Below are positions 36,517 to 45,487 of a stretch of 64,000 bases of DNA, piece by piece; position 1 is the stretch's first letter, and each line of letters starts with the position of its first letter. The notes under the pieces are model-generated. The model did no database searches and was not told where the DNA came from. It was given only the letters and a program-made list of their open reading frames with translations. The position numbers were made by a program, and so were the translations under genes. This DNA comes from Caulobacter soli (GTDB taxonomy: Bacteria > Pseudomonadota > Alphaproteobacteria > Caulobacterales > Caulobacteraceae): assembly GCF_011045195.1 (NCBI RefSeq), contig NZ_CP049199.1, positions 5,005,501-5,069,500 of the forward strand, in the 5' to 3' direction.

Positions 36517-37314
36517 ATGATCCGTTTGACAGTCGAAAACACCGAAGGCCTGCGTCTCCGAGCCCGCCTCCGGGCGCTCTATCACGGCGCCTCGCCCGCC
36601 GCCGTGCGGTTCCGCTACGGGATCATCGTCATAGACCTGGCGATCATCGCCTTCTTCATCGCCGCGCCGCTGATGCGCCGCCACGGCCTGACCTTCTACG
36701 CCATCGACTACGGGGTGGCGGCGTTCCTGGCCCTGGACCTCCTGGCCCGCGCCATCGCCCACGGCGAGATCAAGGCCTGGCTCAAGAAACCGATCACCTG
36801 GATCGACCTGTTCGTGCTGGCCACCCTGCTGTTCCCGGCCTGGCTGTTCAACTTCGGCTTCCTGCGGGTGGTGCGGCTGTGGACGCTGATCCACAGCGAG
36901 TTCTTCTGGCGCACGATCGGCCGGCGTTACGACGACACGCGGGTGGAGCAGATCACCCGCGCGGCCTCCACCCTGGTCACCTTCGTCTTCGTGGTGACGG
37001 GCTTCGTCTATTCCAGCTTCGCCGGACGCCACGCGGGGATCGGCGGCTATGTCGACGCCCTCTATTTCACCGTCACCAGCCTGACGACCACCGGCTATGG
37101 CGATGTCACCCTGCCCGGGGTGTGGGGCAAGCTGCTGTCGATGGCGGTGATGCTGGGCGGGGTGTCGTTGTTCATCGGCCTGATCCAGTCGATCCTGCGA
37201 CCGCACAAGGTGACCTTTCCCTGCCCCTGCTGCGGCCTGCGCAAGCACGACCCCGACGCCGTGCACTGCAAGGCCTGCGGCCAGGTGCTGAACATTCCCA
37301 ACGACGGCGACTGA
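36517..37314 (+). CDS. Pore-loop ion channel with C-terminal zinc ribbon
   Basis: The 265-residue protein has a voltage-gated-channel-like order: four helices, including FRYGIIVIDLAIIAFFIAA and the arginine-bearing FLRVVRLWTLIH. These are followed by S5 (TLVTFVFVVTGFVY), the potassium selectivity filter TTTGYGD (190-196) and S6 (LLSMAVMLGGVSLFIGLIQS). The tail carries CPCC and, after 13 residues, CKAC, a zinc-ribbon pair. The start is uncertain: ATG 36517 lacks a strong Shine-Dalgarno and a GTG at 36481 is also in frame. The zinc ribbon may sense metal or redox or hold subunits together. Confidence 0.83.
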   Translation: MIRLTVENTEGLRLRARLRALYHGASPAAVRFRYGIIVIDLAIIAFFIAAPLMRRHGLTFYAIDYGVAAFLALDLLARAIAHGEIKAWLKKPITWIDLFVLATLLFPAWLFNFGFLRVVRLWTLIHSEFFWRTIGRRYDDTRVEQITRAASTLVTFVFVVTGFVYSSFAGRHAGIGGYVDALYFTVTSLTTTGYGDVTLPGVWGKLLSMAVMLGGVSLFIGLIQSILRPHKVTFPCPCCGLRKHDPDAVHCKACGQVLNIPNDGD

Positions 37315-37364
37315 GCCGTCCGATAGCGTCGGGGCCTCTGTGACAGCGGCCGCCGGATCCCTAG

Positions 37365-39506
37365 ATGCGTAACCTGCTTCTCGCCCTCCTCGCCTGCACG
37401 AGCCTCATGACCCCAGCCGCCCAAGCCGCCGATCCCGTCCCCGCCGACACGGAAACCCGCACGCCGCTGGCCGAGCTGGGCAAGGATGATCCCTACATCT
37501 GGATGGAGGAGATCGAGGGCGAGCGCCCCCTGGCCTGGGCCAAGGCCCAGAACGACCGCAGCCTGGCGATCCTGCAGGGCGACGCCCGCTATGCCGGGCT
37601 GGAAAGCCAGGCCCTGGCCATCCTCAACGCCAAGGACCGGATCGCGGGCGTGTCGTTCGCCGGCGACGGGTCCTTGCGCAACTTCTGGCAGGACGCCGAC
37701 CACGTGCGCGGGATCTGGCGCGCGACCACGCTGGACAGCTACCGCACCGCCGAGCCCCAGTGGGAAACGATCCTGGACGTCGACGCCCTGTCGAAGGCCG
37801 AGGACGCCAACTGGGTGTTCAAGGGCGCCGACTGCCTGCCGCCCGAGGAGACCCGCTGCCTGCTCACCCTCTCGGACGGCGGCAAGGACGCGGTGACGGT
37901 CCGCGAGTTCGACACCACGACCAGGACCTTCGTTTCGGGCGGCTTCGCGCTGCCCGAGGGCAAGCAGAGCGTCGGCTGGCTGGACCGCGACACCCTGCTG
38001 GTGGCTCGCGAGTGGGAGCCGGGCCAGGTGACCCGGTCGGGCTACGCGTATGTGATCAAGACGCTGAAGCGCGGCCAGGCCCTGGCCGACGCCCAGGAGG
38101 TGTTCCGGGGAACGCCCGAAGACGTCGCGGCCTCGGCCTACGCCCTGCGCGACGCCGACGGCCGCGTGGTCGCCACCCTGATCAACCGCGCGGTCAGCTT
38201 CTTCGAGGCCGAGACCTATCTGCTGACCGACCAGGGTGCGGTGAAGCTGCCCCTGCCGCTGAAGAGCTCGGTCCAGGGCTATGTCGCCGGCCAGCTGGTC
38301 GTGGGCCTGGAGCAGGACTGGCCCGAGCGCGGCTTCAAGACCGGCGACCTGATCAGCTTCGACCTGGCCGCCTTCAAGGCCGATCCGGTCAAGGCCGCCG
38401 CGACCCTGGTCCTGCGCCCCACCGCCAGGCAGTCGGTGGAGGGCGTCGCCACCACCCGCGACACGCTGGTGGTCGGCCTGCTGGACAACGTCACCGGCGC
38501 GGCCCTGGTCTACCGCCACGGCCCCAAGGGGTGGACCCGCCAGAAGCTGGCCCTGCCGGCCAACTCGACCATCGGCCTGGGCTCGGCCTCGCAGAAGGAC
38601 GACCGGTTGTTCGTCAGCGTCACGGGCTATCTGACGCCCTCGACCTACTGGCTGGCCGACGCCGCCTCGCTGACGCTGGAGCAGGTCAAGGCCTCGCCGG
38701 CCCGGTTCGACGCCTCCACCCACGTGGTCGAGCAGTTCGAGGCGACCAGCACCGACGGCGTCAAGATTCCCTACTTCGTCGTGCGGTCCAAGGCCGTGAA
38801 GTACGACGGTTCGGCCCCGACCCTGCTCTACGCCTATGGCGGCTTCCAGGTGTCGATGACCCCGGCCTATTCGGGGGTGATGGGCAAGCTGTGGCTGGAG
38901 CGCGGCGGCACGTACGTGGTGGCCAATATCCGTGGCGGCGGCGAGTTCGGCCCGGCCTGGCACGACGCCGCCCTGAAAGCCAACCGCCAGAAGGCCTATG
39001 ACGACTTCTTCGCCGTCTCCCAGGACCTGATCGACCGCAAGATCACCTCGCCCCGCCATCTGGGGATCATGGGCGGGTCGAACGGCGGCCTGCTGATGGG
39101 CGTGGCCCTGACCCAGCGCCCCGAGCTCTACAACGCCGTCGTCGTGCAGGTGCCGCTGTTCGACATGATCCGCTACAGCCAGATCGGGGCCGGCGCCTCG
39201 TGGGTGGGCGAATACGGCGACCCGGCCATCCCGTCCGAGCGGGCGGTGATCGCCAAATACGACCCCTATTCCAACCTCAAGGCCGGCCAGCCCTATCCCG
39301 AGGTGTTCATCGAGACCTCGACCAAGGACGATCGCGTGCACCCGGCCCACGCCCGCAAGGCCGCCGCGCGGCTGGAGGAACTGGGCTATCCGGTGCTGTA
39401 TTACGAGAACATCGACGGCGGGCACGCGGGCGCCGCCAACCTGGCCGAGACCGCCCGCCGCCAGGCCCTGGAGTACGTCTATCTGTCCCGGCGGCTGATG
39501 GACTGA
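37365..39506 (+). CDS. Prolyl oligopeptidase family serine peptidase (S9A)
   Basis: The 713-residue protein has a signal peptide (MRNLLLALLACTSLM to QAADPV), then a beta-propeller of about 350 residues and an alpha/beta-hydrolase domain with the nucleophile S572 in IMGGSNGGLLMG. The catalytic Asp is in TSTKDDRVHP and the His in DGGHAGAA. Secretion to the periplasm distinguishes it from cytosolic prolyl oligopeptidase. It should cleave short peptides after proline or similar residues. It stands alone on the + strand. Confidence 0.92.
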   Translation: MRNLLLALLACTSLMTPAAQAADPVPADTETRTPLAELGKDDPYIWMEEIEGERPLAWAKAQNDRSLAILQGDARYAGLESQALAILNAKDRIAGVSFAGDGSLRNFWQDADHVRGIWRATTLDSYRTAEPQWETILDVDALSKAEDANWVFKGADCLPPEETRCLLTLSDGGKDAVTVREFDTTTRTFVSGGFALPEGKQSVGWLDRDTLLVAREWEPGQVTRSGYAYVIKTLKRGQALADAQEVFRGTPEDVAASAYALRDADGRVVATLINRAVSFFEAETYLLTDQGAVKLPLPLKSSVQGYVAGQLVVGLEQDWPERGFKTGDLISFDLAAFKADPVKAAATLVLRPTARQSVEGVATTRDTLVVGLLDNVTGAALVYRHGPKGWTRQKLALPANSTIGLGSASQKDDRLFVSVTGYLTPSTYWLADAASLTLEQVKASPARFDASTHVVEQFEATSTDGVKIPYFVVRSKAVKYDGSAPTLLYAYGGFQVSMTPAYSGVMGKLWLERGGTYVVANIRGGGEFGPAWHDAALKANRQKAYDDFFAVSQDLIDRKITSPRHLGIMGGSNGGLLMGVALTQRPELYNAVVVQVPLFDMIRYSQIGAGASWVGEYGDPAIPSERAVIAKYDPYSNLKAGQPYPEVFIETSTKDDRVHPAHARKAAARLEELGYPVLYYENIDGGHAGAANLAETARRQALEYVYLSRRLMD

Positions 39507-39624
39507 TGGACAGGGGCCCGAAGACCGGCGTTCTTCGGGGCGTAAACCCTAGTTCAATCTATGCCCGGCAAGATGTCTCGATAGTCCGGCCGCACTTTCC
39601 GGCCCGAGCCGGATCGAGGTTGTC

Positions 39625-40710
39625 TTGAAGATCGACGTCTTCCCCGCCCTGGAACTGCCCGCGGAGGTCCGCGCGGCCTGGTCGGCCGCCCAGGCCGGCG
39701 CGGCGCGTTTCGACAGCCCGTTCCTGTCGCCGCTGTGGGCCCAGGCCGTGGCGCGCGCCCAGGGCTCGCACAGCGACATCCGCGTCGCCGTCCAGCGCGA
39801 CATGGCCGGTCAGCCCGCCGCCTTCCTGGCCGTGCGCAAGCGCGGCTCCACCGCCATGCCGGTCGGCGCGCCGATGTGCGACTACCAGGCCGTAGTGACC
39901 CGCGACCCCGGTTTCCGCGCCGACGCCCGCGCCATGCTGCGGGCGACCGGCGTCTCGCGCTTCGATTTCTGCCACATGCAGGCCGACGATCCGGCGTTCG
40001 CCGGGCAAGGTCGCGGCCAGGCCGCCTCGTGGGTGATCGACGTCGCCGACGGCTACGCCGCCTACGAGGCCGAGCGCAAGGCGGCCGGGGTCGGCGTCCT
40101 GAAGGACATCGACAAGAAGCGCCGCAAGGCCGAGCGAGAGATCGGCCCCGCCCGCTTCACCGCCCTGTCGGACTCGCGCGCCGACTACGACCAGCTGATC
40201 GTCTGGAAGCGGGCCCAGCTGGCCGCCACCGGCCAGACCGACCTGTTCAAGACCCCCTGGGTCACGCGGCTGATGGACGAGCTGCTTGAGACCCGCGATC
40301 CGGCGTTCGGCGGCGGGCTCTACACCCTGCACCTGGGCGACGAGCTGGCGGCCGTGCACTTCCACCTGCGCGGCGGCGGCACGATCCATGGCTGGCTGAT
40401 CGCCCACGATCCCAAGTTCGAGCGCTATTCGCCGGGCCTGCTGCTGTTCCAGGACATCCTCAAGAGCCTGGACACCGGTCCCTACAAGCGCCTGGACCTA
40501 GGGGCCGGCGACTATCGATTCAAGCGCGAACTGTCGAACCGTCAGCAGGGCGTGATGTTCGGGTTCCTGGGCGCGCCTTCGGTCTCGACCCTGGCCCGCA
40601 CGGCGGTCTATGGCCTGCGCGAGGTCGCCGAGGCGCTGCCGCTGGGGCCGATGTCGGCCCTGCCCGGCAAGGCGATGCGGCGGATCGACGTGCTGCGCGG
40701 CCTGCGCTGA
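39625..40710 (+). CDS. CelD/FemAB-like GNAT acyltransferase
   Basis: The 361-residue cytoplasmic protein shows the CelD/BcsL (GNAT-fold) pattern: FLSPLWAQAVARAQG, a central basic KKRRKAEREIGPARFT, HFHLRGGGTIHGWLIAHDP and SPGLLLFQDI with LDLGAGDYRFKREL. Members acylate exopolysaccharides; in Caulobacter HfsK-type proteins of this group modify holdfast sugars. Whether this is the HfsK equivalent or a paralogue cannot be told. It starts with TTG, with GAGG seven bases before. Confidence 0.75.
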   Translation: MKIDVFPALELPAEVRAAWSAAQAGAARFDSPFLSPLWAQAVARAQGSHSDIRVAVQRDMAGQPAAFLAVRKRGSTAMPVGAPMCDYQAVVTRDPGFRADARAMLRATGVSRFDFCHMQADDPAFAGQGRGQAASWVIDVADGYAAYEAERKAAGVGVLKDIDKKRRKAEREIGPARFTALSDSRADYDQLIVWKRAQLAATGQTDLFKTPWVTRLMDELLETRDPAFGGGLYTLHLGDELAAVHFHLRGGGTIHGWLIAHDPKFERYSPGLLLFQDILKSLDTGPYKRLDLGAGDYRFKRELSNRQQGVMFGFLGAPSVSTLARTAVYGLREVAEALPLGPMSALPGKAMRRIDVLRGLR

Positions 40711-40722
40711 GGCCGGCCTTGT

Positions 40723-40863
40723 CTAGGACACGCGCGTGATCAGGGCGATCACACCGGTCCAGAGCACGAGATTGATAGCGGAAATAAGCAGAAGCCAGCC
40801 GAGACGACCCTGACGGCCGTCCTGGCGCGCGCGATACGCAACGCCGCGGACCACATGACCCAT
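40723..40863 (-). CDS. Small membrane protein, 46 residues
   Basis: The minus-strand frame reads MGHVVRGVAYRARQDGRQGR followed by one helix (LGWLLLISAINLVLWTGVIA) and LITRVS. GGAGGA lies six bases before the ATG, an excellent ribosome site. Basic residues precede the helix, so the N-terminus faces the cytoplasm. No family recognised. It is convergent with the GNAT gene and lies in the same direction as the DUF2218/PadR pair 133 bp upstream. Confidence 0.65.
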   Translation of the reverse strand: MGHVVRGVAYRARQDGRQGRLGWLLLISAINLVLWTGVIALITRVS

Positions 40864-40996
40864 GGTTTCCTCCAAAGCCCTCTACCGGAGCTTGAATCGG
40901 ATGAAACCCCCGTTCACGGGCAGGCGCAAGCAAGTTTGATCGCCTGTCCCAGGATCAAAGTTAAAAAATTGTGACATCGCCCCGAGGGCGCCTCGG

Positions 40997-41335
40997 TTAC
41001 GGGGCGACACGATTGATCCGCAGGGCCGGCGGATCGATGCGGCCGGCCTCCCAGGCGCGGGTCCAGGCCAGCTGCTTGACCGGCTCGCGGAAGGCGAAGC
41101 GCAGCAGGTGCGCGGCGACGACGTCTTCCAGCCTGGCCAGGGCCTCCAGGTCGGCGGCCTCGATCGTGACGTCCAGGCCTTCGGGATCCGCCAGCATGCT
41201 GCAGGTTCCCAGCGGCAGCGGGATCAAGGCCGAGGTGTCGTCGAACGACACCTCGAACTTGTGGCTCCAGTGCTTGGCCAACTGGATCATGTAGCGCGCG
41301 GCCTTGTCGGTGTTGAGACGGGCGTGGCTCTGCAT
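40997..41335 (-). CDS. DUF2218 domain protein
   Basis: The 112-residue protein matches DUF2218 by pattern: MQSHARLNTDKAARYMIQL, HWSHKFEVSFDD and a C-terminal region around LAWTR. These small proteins are often found beside siderophore-interacting or metal-responsive genes. It starts 3 bp after the stop of the PadR-like repressor gene, so both are one transcript controlled by that repressor. The biochemical role is unknown. Confidence 0.85.
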   Translation of the reverse strand: MQSHARLNTDKAARYMIQLAKHWSHKFEVSFDDTSALIPLPLGTCSMLADPEGLDVTIEAADLEALARLEDVVAAHLLRFAFREPVKQLAWTRAWEAGRIDPPALRINRVAP

Positions 41336-41338
41336 GGG

Positions 41339-41908
41339 CTAGACCCCTTCGATGGCGGCGGCCGCCTCGTCCATGACCTTGGCGATCGCCGCGACCTGTT
41401 CGGGGGTCAGGGCGCCGGAGGTCAGCTTCAGGCGCAGCGCGGTCTTGAGGTTCTCGCGGGCCCGCATGATCTGCGGCGAGAAGGCGGCGCTCTGGGCGGC
41501 GGCTTCGGCCATGCGGGTGAACAGGCCGTGGACCGGCTGGCTGTTGCTTTCCAGGAAGGCCTGGCCCTCGTCGGTGATCGTGTAGAGCTTCTTGCCGCCG
41601 CCGGCGTCGGACGCGGTGACGTAGCCCAGCTCTTCCAGCAGGGTCAGGGTGGGATAGATCACGCCCGGGCTGGGGGTGTAGGCGCCGCCGGCGGCGGTTT
41701 CGACGGCCTTGATCAGCTCGTAGCCGTGGCTGGGCTTGTCGGCGATCAGCTTGAGCACGACCAGGCGCAGGTCGCCGTGGTCGAAGAACCGGCCCATGCG
41801 ACCGCCGCGACGGTGATGGCCTTCGTGGCCGTGGAAGCCGAACGGATGACGGCTGTGGTGCTCGCCATGAATGTGGCGGCCGTGGTGATGGTGATGACGT
41901 CCAAACAT
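41339..41908 (-). CDS. PadR-family repressor with His-rich metal-binding N-terminus
   Basis: The 189-residue protein opens with about 35 residues dominated by His (GRHHHHHGRHIHGEHH, then FHGHEGHHRR). It is followed by the PadR winged helix (VVLKLIADKPSHGYELIKAV, TPSPGVIYPTLTLLEELGYV) and a C-terminal dimer helix. The arrangement is that of YqjI of E. coli, a nickel-responsive repressor with a His-rich N-terminus that controls an iron-linked gene. TATATC elements in the promoter region are candidate operators. Nickel or iron sensing is inferred. Confidence 0.88.
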   Translation of the reverse strand: MFGRHHHHHGRHIHGEHHSRHPFGFHGHEGHHRRGGRMGRFFDHGDLRLVVLKLIADKPSHGYELIKAVETAAGGAYTPSPGVIYPTLTLLEELGYVTASDAGGGKKLYTITDEGQAFLESNSQPVHGLFTRMAEAAAQSAAFSPQIMRARENLKTALRLKLTSGALTPEQVAAIAKVMDEAAAAIEGV

Positions 41909-41930
41909 GTGTGTCTTAGATCCTGTTTCG

Positions 41931-41993
41931 TTATATCGGAACTCTAGATATATCGGATTGACCGAACGTCAAGAGTGATTTTCGATATATCTG
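41931..41993. promoter_or_regulatory. Clustered TATATC elements before the PadR-DUF2218 genes
   Basis: GATATATC occurs twice (41947-41954 and 41984-41991), 37 bp apart. TTATATCGGA (41931-41940) shares TATATCGGA with the first copy. This AT-rich block upstream of the PadR start is the likely autoregulatory operator set. Confidence 0.55.
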
Positions 41994-42026
41994 AAAACAG
42001 TCGACGATAAGGGCCACGAAACAGGC

Positions 42027-42052
42027 GGGGACATGCGCATGCGCATGTCCCC
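42027..42052. repeat. Perfect 26-bp palindrome
   Basis: GGGGACATGCGCA and its exact reverse complement meet without a spacer. It lies 9 bp after the M3-peptidase stop and upstream of the PadR gene promoter. It can form a hairpin on the M3 transcript but has no T-run, so it may be a terminator or a protein-binding site. Confidence 0.7.
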
Positions 42053-42060
42053 AATCGTTG

Positions 42061-44196
42061 TTACGCCCCTGGCGGAACCGGGAAGCCGCGGTTGCGCATC
42101 AGGGCGCCGATCTTGACGTCGCGACCACGGAAGCGGCGGAAGGCCTCGCCCGCGTCGATGGTGTTGCCCACGCTCATGATGTCGTCGTGCAGGCGCTTGG
42201 CCACGGCCTTGTCGTAGAAGCCGCCCGGCGCCTCCTCGAAGGCTTCGGCGGCGTCGGCGGTCAGGGTGTCGGCCCAGATGTAGTCGTAATAGCCGGCCGA
42301 ATAGCCGTCGCCCGAGAAGATGTGGCCGAACTGAGTGGGCCGGTGGCGCATGACGATCTCGGACGGCATGCCGATCTCGGCCATGGTCGACGTCTCGAAG
42401 GCCGCCGGGTCGATGGCCTGACCCTTGGCGGCCAGATGGATCTTCATGTCGTAGATGGCCGACGACAGGTACTCCACCGTGATGAAGCCCTGGTTGAAGG
42501 TCTTGGCCTTCTCGATCTTGGCCACCAGGTCGGCGGGGATCGGCTTGCCGGTCTGGTAGTGGACGGCGAATTTCTCCAGCACCGGCTTGGTCGGCAGCCA
42601 GTGCTCGTTCAGCTGGCTGGGGAACTCCACGAAGTCGCGGGCCACGTTGGTGCCGGCCAGACCGGGATAGTTCACGTCCGAGTTCAGGCCGTGCAGGGCG
42701 TGGCCGAACTCGTGGAACATGGTCGAGGCGTCGTCCCACGAGATCAGCACCGGCTCGCCGGGCTTGCCCTTCACGAAGTTGCAGTTGTTGGAGACGATCG
42801 GGGTGACCACGCCCCTGAACTTCTCCTGGGTGCGGTACTCGCTCATCCAGGCGCCCGACTGCTTGCCGGCCCGGGCGTAGGGGTCGAAGTACCACAGGCC
42901 CACGCGCTGGGGACCCTTGGTCACTTCCCACACGCGCACGTCCGGATGACAGACCGGCACGTCCTTGATCTGGGTGAAGGTGAAACCGTAGAGCTGGCCC
43001 GCCGCCCAGTGGATGGCCTCGCGCAGCTTCTCCAGTTGCAGGTACGGTTTGACCGCGTTCTGGTCGAGGTCGTAGCGCGCCTTGCGCACCTTCTCGGCGT
43101 AGTGGCGATAGTCCCAGGGGGCGATCTTGAAGGTCGCGCCTTCGGCGTCAGCCACCTTCTGCATGTCGGACACTTCCTCGTGGACCCGCGCCACGGCCGG
43201 CTTCCAGACCTGCATCATCAGATCCATGGCCGCGTCCGGGGTCTTGGCCATGTTGTCGGCCGTGATCCAGTGGGCGTAGGTTTCGAAGCCCAGCAGCTGG
43301 GCCTTCTCGGCGCGCAGCTTGAGGATGTCGGTGATCACCGCCTTGTTGTCATGGGCGTCGTTGTTGTCGCCGCGCGACACCCACAGCTTCCAGCCCTTTT
43401 CGCGCAGGTCGCGACGGTCGGAATAGACCAGGAAGGGTTCCATGGACGAGCGGGTGTTGGTGATCAGCCACTTGCCCTTCAGGCCCTTTTCCTCGGCGGC
43501 GGCGGCGGCCCCGGCCTTCACCGAGTCCGGCAGGCCGGCCAGGTCACCCTCGGCCAGCTCCAGGGTGTAGCCCTCCTCGTCGGCCAGCTCGTTCTGGCTG
43601 AACCTGGTGTAGAGGCTGGCCAGGGCCTGGTTGATCTGGCCCAGGCGCGCCTTCTTGGTCGCGTCCAGCGCCGCGCCCTGGCGGGCGAAGTAGTTGTAGG
43701 TCACCCAGGTCAGGCGCTGCTGCTCGGGCGTCAGGCCGCTGGTCTCGCGGGCGTCGTAGACGGCCTTGATGCGAGCGAACAACTGCTCGTTCTGGACGAT
43801 CTCGTCGCCGAACGCCGCCAGCTTCGGTGTGCTCTCGGCCTCAACCTTCTGCATGGCCGCGTCGTTCATGGTCGAGGTGAACACCCCAAACAGCGAGGCC
43901 ACTCGGTTGAGGGTACGTCCCGAGTCCTGGTAGGCGGCCAGGATGCTCTCGAAGGTCGGCGCCGAGCGCTTGGCGGTCAGGGCGAACAGCTCCTGGCGCT
44001 GCTCGGTCATGGCCGCCTCGAAGGCGGCCGCGAATAGGTCGGGCTTGACCTTGTCCAGCGGCGGCAGGCCGCCGTGCGGACCCGTCCAGGGGGCCAGCAG
44101 CGGGTTCGACGAGGCGGGGGCGGGCGTGGCGGCTTTGGCGATCATGGGCATCAGGGCTGTCGCGCTGGCGGCGGCGAGAAAGGAACGGCGCTTCAC
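42061..44196 (-). CDS. M3-family peptidyl-dipeptidase (Dcp-like)
   Basis: The 711-residue zinc peptidase has a twin-arginine-like signal (MKRRSFLAAASATAL to AKAATPAP) and the zinc motif FHEFGHALH (H495). Further signatures are GLWYFDPYARAGK, VISWDDASTMFHE (before the zinc site) and FGHIFSGDGYSAGYYDY. It should remove dipeptides from peptide C-termini in the periplasm. Length and order fit Dcp. It is divergent from murI and followed by a perfect palindrome. Confidence 0.93.
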   Translation of the reverse strand: MKRRSFLAAASATALMPMIAKAATPAPASSNPLLAPWTGPHGGLPPLDKVKPDLFAAAFEAAMTEQRQELFALTAKRSAPTFESILAAYQDSGRTLNRVASLFGVFTSTMNDAAMQKVEAESTPKLAAFGDEIVQNEQLFARIKAVYDARETSGLTPEQQRLTWVTYNYFARQGAALDATKKARLGQINQALASLYTRFSQNELADEEGYTLELAEGDLAGLPDSVKAGAAAAAEEKGLKGKWLITNTRSSMEPFLVYSDRRDLREKGWKLWVSRGDNNDAHDNKAVITDILKLRAEKAQLLGFETYAHWITADNMAKTPDAAMDLMMQVWKPAVARVHEEVSDMQKVADAEGATFKIAPWDYRHYAEKVRKARYDLDQNAVKPYLQLEKLREAIHWAAGQLYGFTFTQIKDVPVCHPDVRVWEVTKGPQRVGLWYFDPYARAGKQSGAWMSEYRTQEKFRGVVTPIVSNNCNFVKGKPGEPVLISWDDASTMFHEFGHALHGLNSDVNYPGLAGTNVARDFVEFPSQLNEHWLPTKPVLEKFAVHYQTGKPIPADLVAKIEKAKTFNQGFITVEYLSSAIYDMKIHLAAKGQAIDPAAFETSTMAEIGMPSEIVMRHRPTQFGHIFSGDGYSAGYYDYIWADTLTADAAEAFEEAPGGFYDKAVAKRLHDDIMSVGNTIDAGEAFRRFRGRDVKIGALMRNRGFPVPPGA

Positions 44197-44427
44197 GGGC
44201 GGATCTCCGAGGGAACGAACCTCGACCCTAGAGCGCTATGCGGCTGACAGGTAAGCGCTTTCGCGCGAAAATCGTCCCACCCAGCGTGAATTCGACGACA
44301 CAATCGCCTTCCGTCCCGAGGTTGCCGAGGCCCGTTCGTGCGCGACATCGCGTTCTGCGTCGAAACTGCACGAGATTCTCAAGCGCCGCGCGTGGACGGT
44401 TCGGCGCGGGCGGGTTAAGCCAATCCC

Positions 44428-45279
44428 ATGTCCATCGGCGTCTTCGACTCCGGCGTGGGCGGCCTCACGGTCCACCGCGCCCTCGTGAACCGTCTGCCTC
44501 AGGCGGACTTCGTCTATCTCGCCGACCAGGCCAACGCCCCCTATGGCGGGCGGCCTGGCGAAGAGATCGTGGAACTGACCAAGGCCGGCTGCGAGCGCCT
44601 GTTCGACACGGGCGCCAGCCTGGTGGTCCTGGCTTGCAACACCGCCTCGGCCATCGCTCTGCGCCGTCTGCAGCAGACCTGGCTGCCCGGCTATCGCAAA
44701 CAGCTGGGCCGGCCGATCAACATCCTGGGCATCATCGTGCCGACCATCGAGGCGGCCACGGGCCTGCCCTGGGAGCACGAGGCCGAGCGGCGCGGCGACA
44801 AGGTCGAGCAGCTGGACGTGCTGGGGGTGTTCTCGACCCAGGGCACCACCAATTCGCGCGTCTACGAGATCGAGATCGACAAGCGCAAGCAGGACATCGC
44901 GGTGTTCTCGCAGCCCTGTCCGGACCTGGTGCCGATGATCGAGGCCGACGCCGGGGCCGTCGACCTGGCCAAGGCGGTCGAAGGCTACGTCCAGGCGCTG
45001 AAGACCCGCATCGGCCGCTATCCCGACCGCGCGGTGCTGGGCTGCACCCACTACGAGATCATCGCCGACATCTTCCGCGCCGCCCTGCCGGCTGGCACCC
45101 CGGTGATCCACCAGCCGGCCTCGACGGCCGACGCGCTGGAACTCTACCTGCAGCGCCATCCGGAATTCGACCCCGGAACCGGCGGCACGCGCCAGTTCCT
45201 GACCACCGGCGCGCCGGGGCCACAGAACGGGTTAGTCGAGAGCTTCTGGGGTGGACCGCTGCGGTTCGAGGCGGCTTAA
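44428..45279 (+). CDS. murI: Glutamate racemase
   Basis: The 283-residue enzyme makes D-glutamate for peptidoglycan. Motifs are IGVFDSGVGGLTVHRAL at the start, VVLACNTASA with the first catalytic Cys, and VLGCTHYEII with the second. The start MSIGVFDSG at 44428 leaves no doubt. It is divergent from the M3 peptidase gene with 231 bp between, in which I find no other gene. A palindromic repeat follows 30 bp after the stop. Confidence 0.95.
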   Translation: MSIGVFDSGVGGLTVHRALVNRLPQADFVYLADQANAPYGGRPGEEIVELTKAGCERLFDTGASLVVLACNTASAIALRRLQQTWLPGYRKQLGRPINILGIIVPTIEAATGLPWEHEAERRGDKVEQLDVLGVFSTQGTTNSRVYEIEIDKRKQDIAVFSQPCPDLVPMIEADAGAVDLAKAVEGYVQALKTRIGRYPDRAVLGCTHYEIIADIFRAALPAGTPVIHQPASTADALELYLQRHPEFDPGTGGTRQFLTTGAPGPQNGLVESFWGGPLRFEAA

Positions 45280-45309
45280 TAACTTGCTTGAGGCGTCCAG
45301 GCGGCGATC

Positions 45310-45428
45310 ACTTGCCCCCTACGGGTCGCTCCGCGACCGTCTTCCCCCAAAGGGGGAAGAGCCTAAACGCGAAGCCTCCGCCCCCTACGGGGGCGGACAG
45401 GCGGCAAAGCCGCCAGGTGGGGGCAAGT
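45310..45428. repeat. Dispersed 119-bp palindromic repeat, copy 2
   Basis: Starts ACTTGCCCCCTACGGGTCGC and ends GGTGGGGGCAAGT, with the same internal hairpins as copy 1 at 9913-10033 and the same orientation. The main differences are in the middle spacer. It separates murI from the SRPBCC gene. Confidence 0.85.
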
Positions 45429-45487
45429 CGCGACTTGACGCTGCGCCCCTACGCGCCACCCTTCCTCCAAACCGGGAGGGCCAAGCC

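Noticed and set aside
37095..39425. 776-residue frame antisense to the prolyl oligopeptidase gene
   Set aside because: A shadow of a certain S9 gene with its catalytic triad in place; low-complexity Gly/Val/Gln/Arg composition.
42058..44037. 659-residue frame antisense to the M3 peptidase gene
   Set aside because: Shadow of a certain gene; low-complexity composition.
45251..45487. Extension of the SRPBCC protein through the repeat
   Set aside because: It would translate the dispersed repeat; the ATG at 45488 directly starts a signal peptide.
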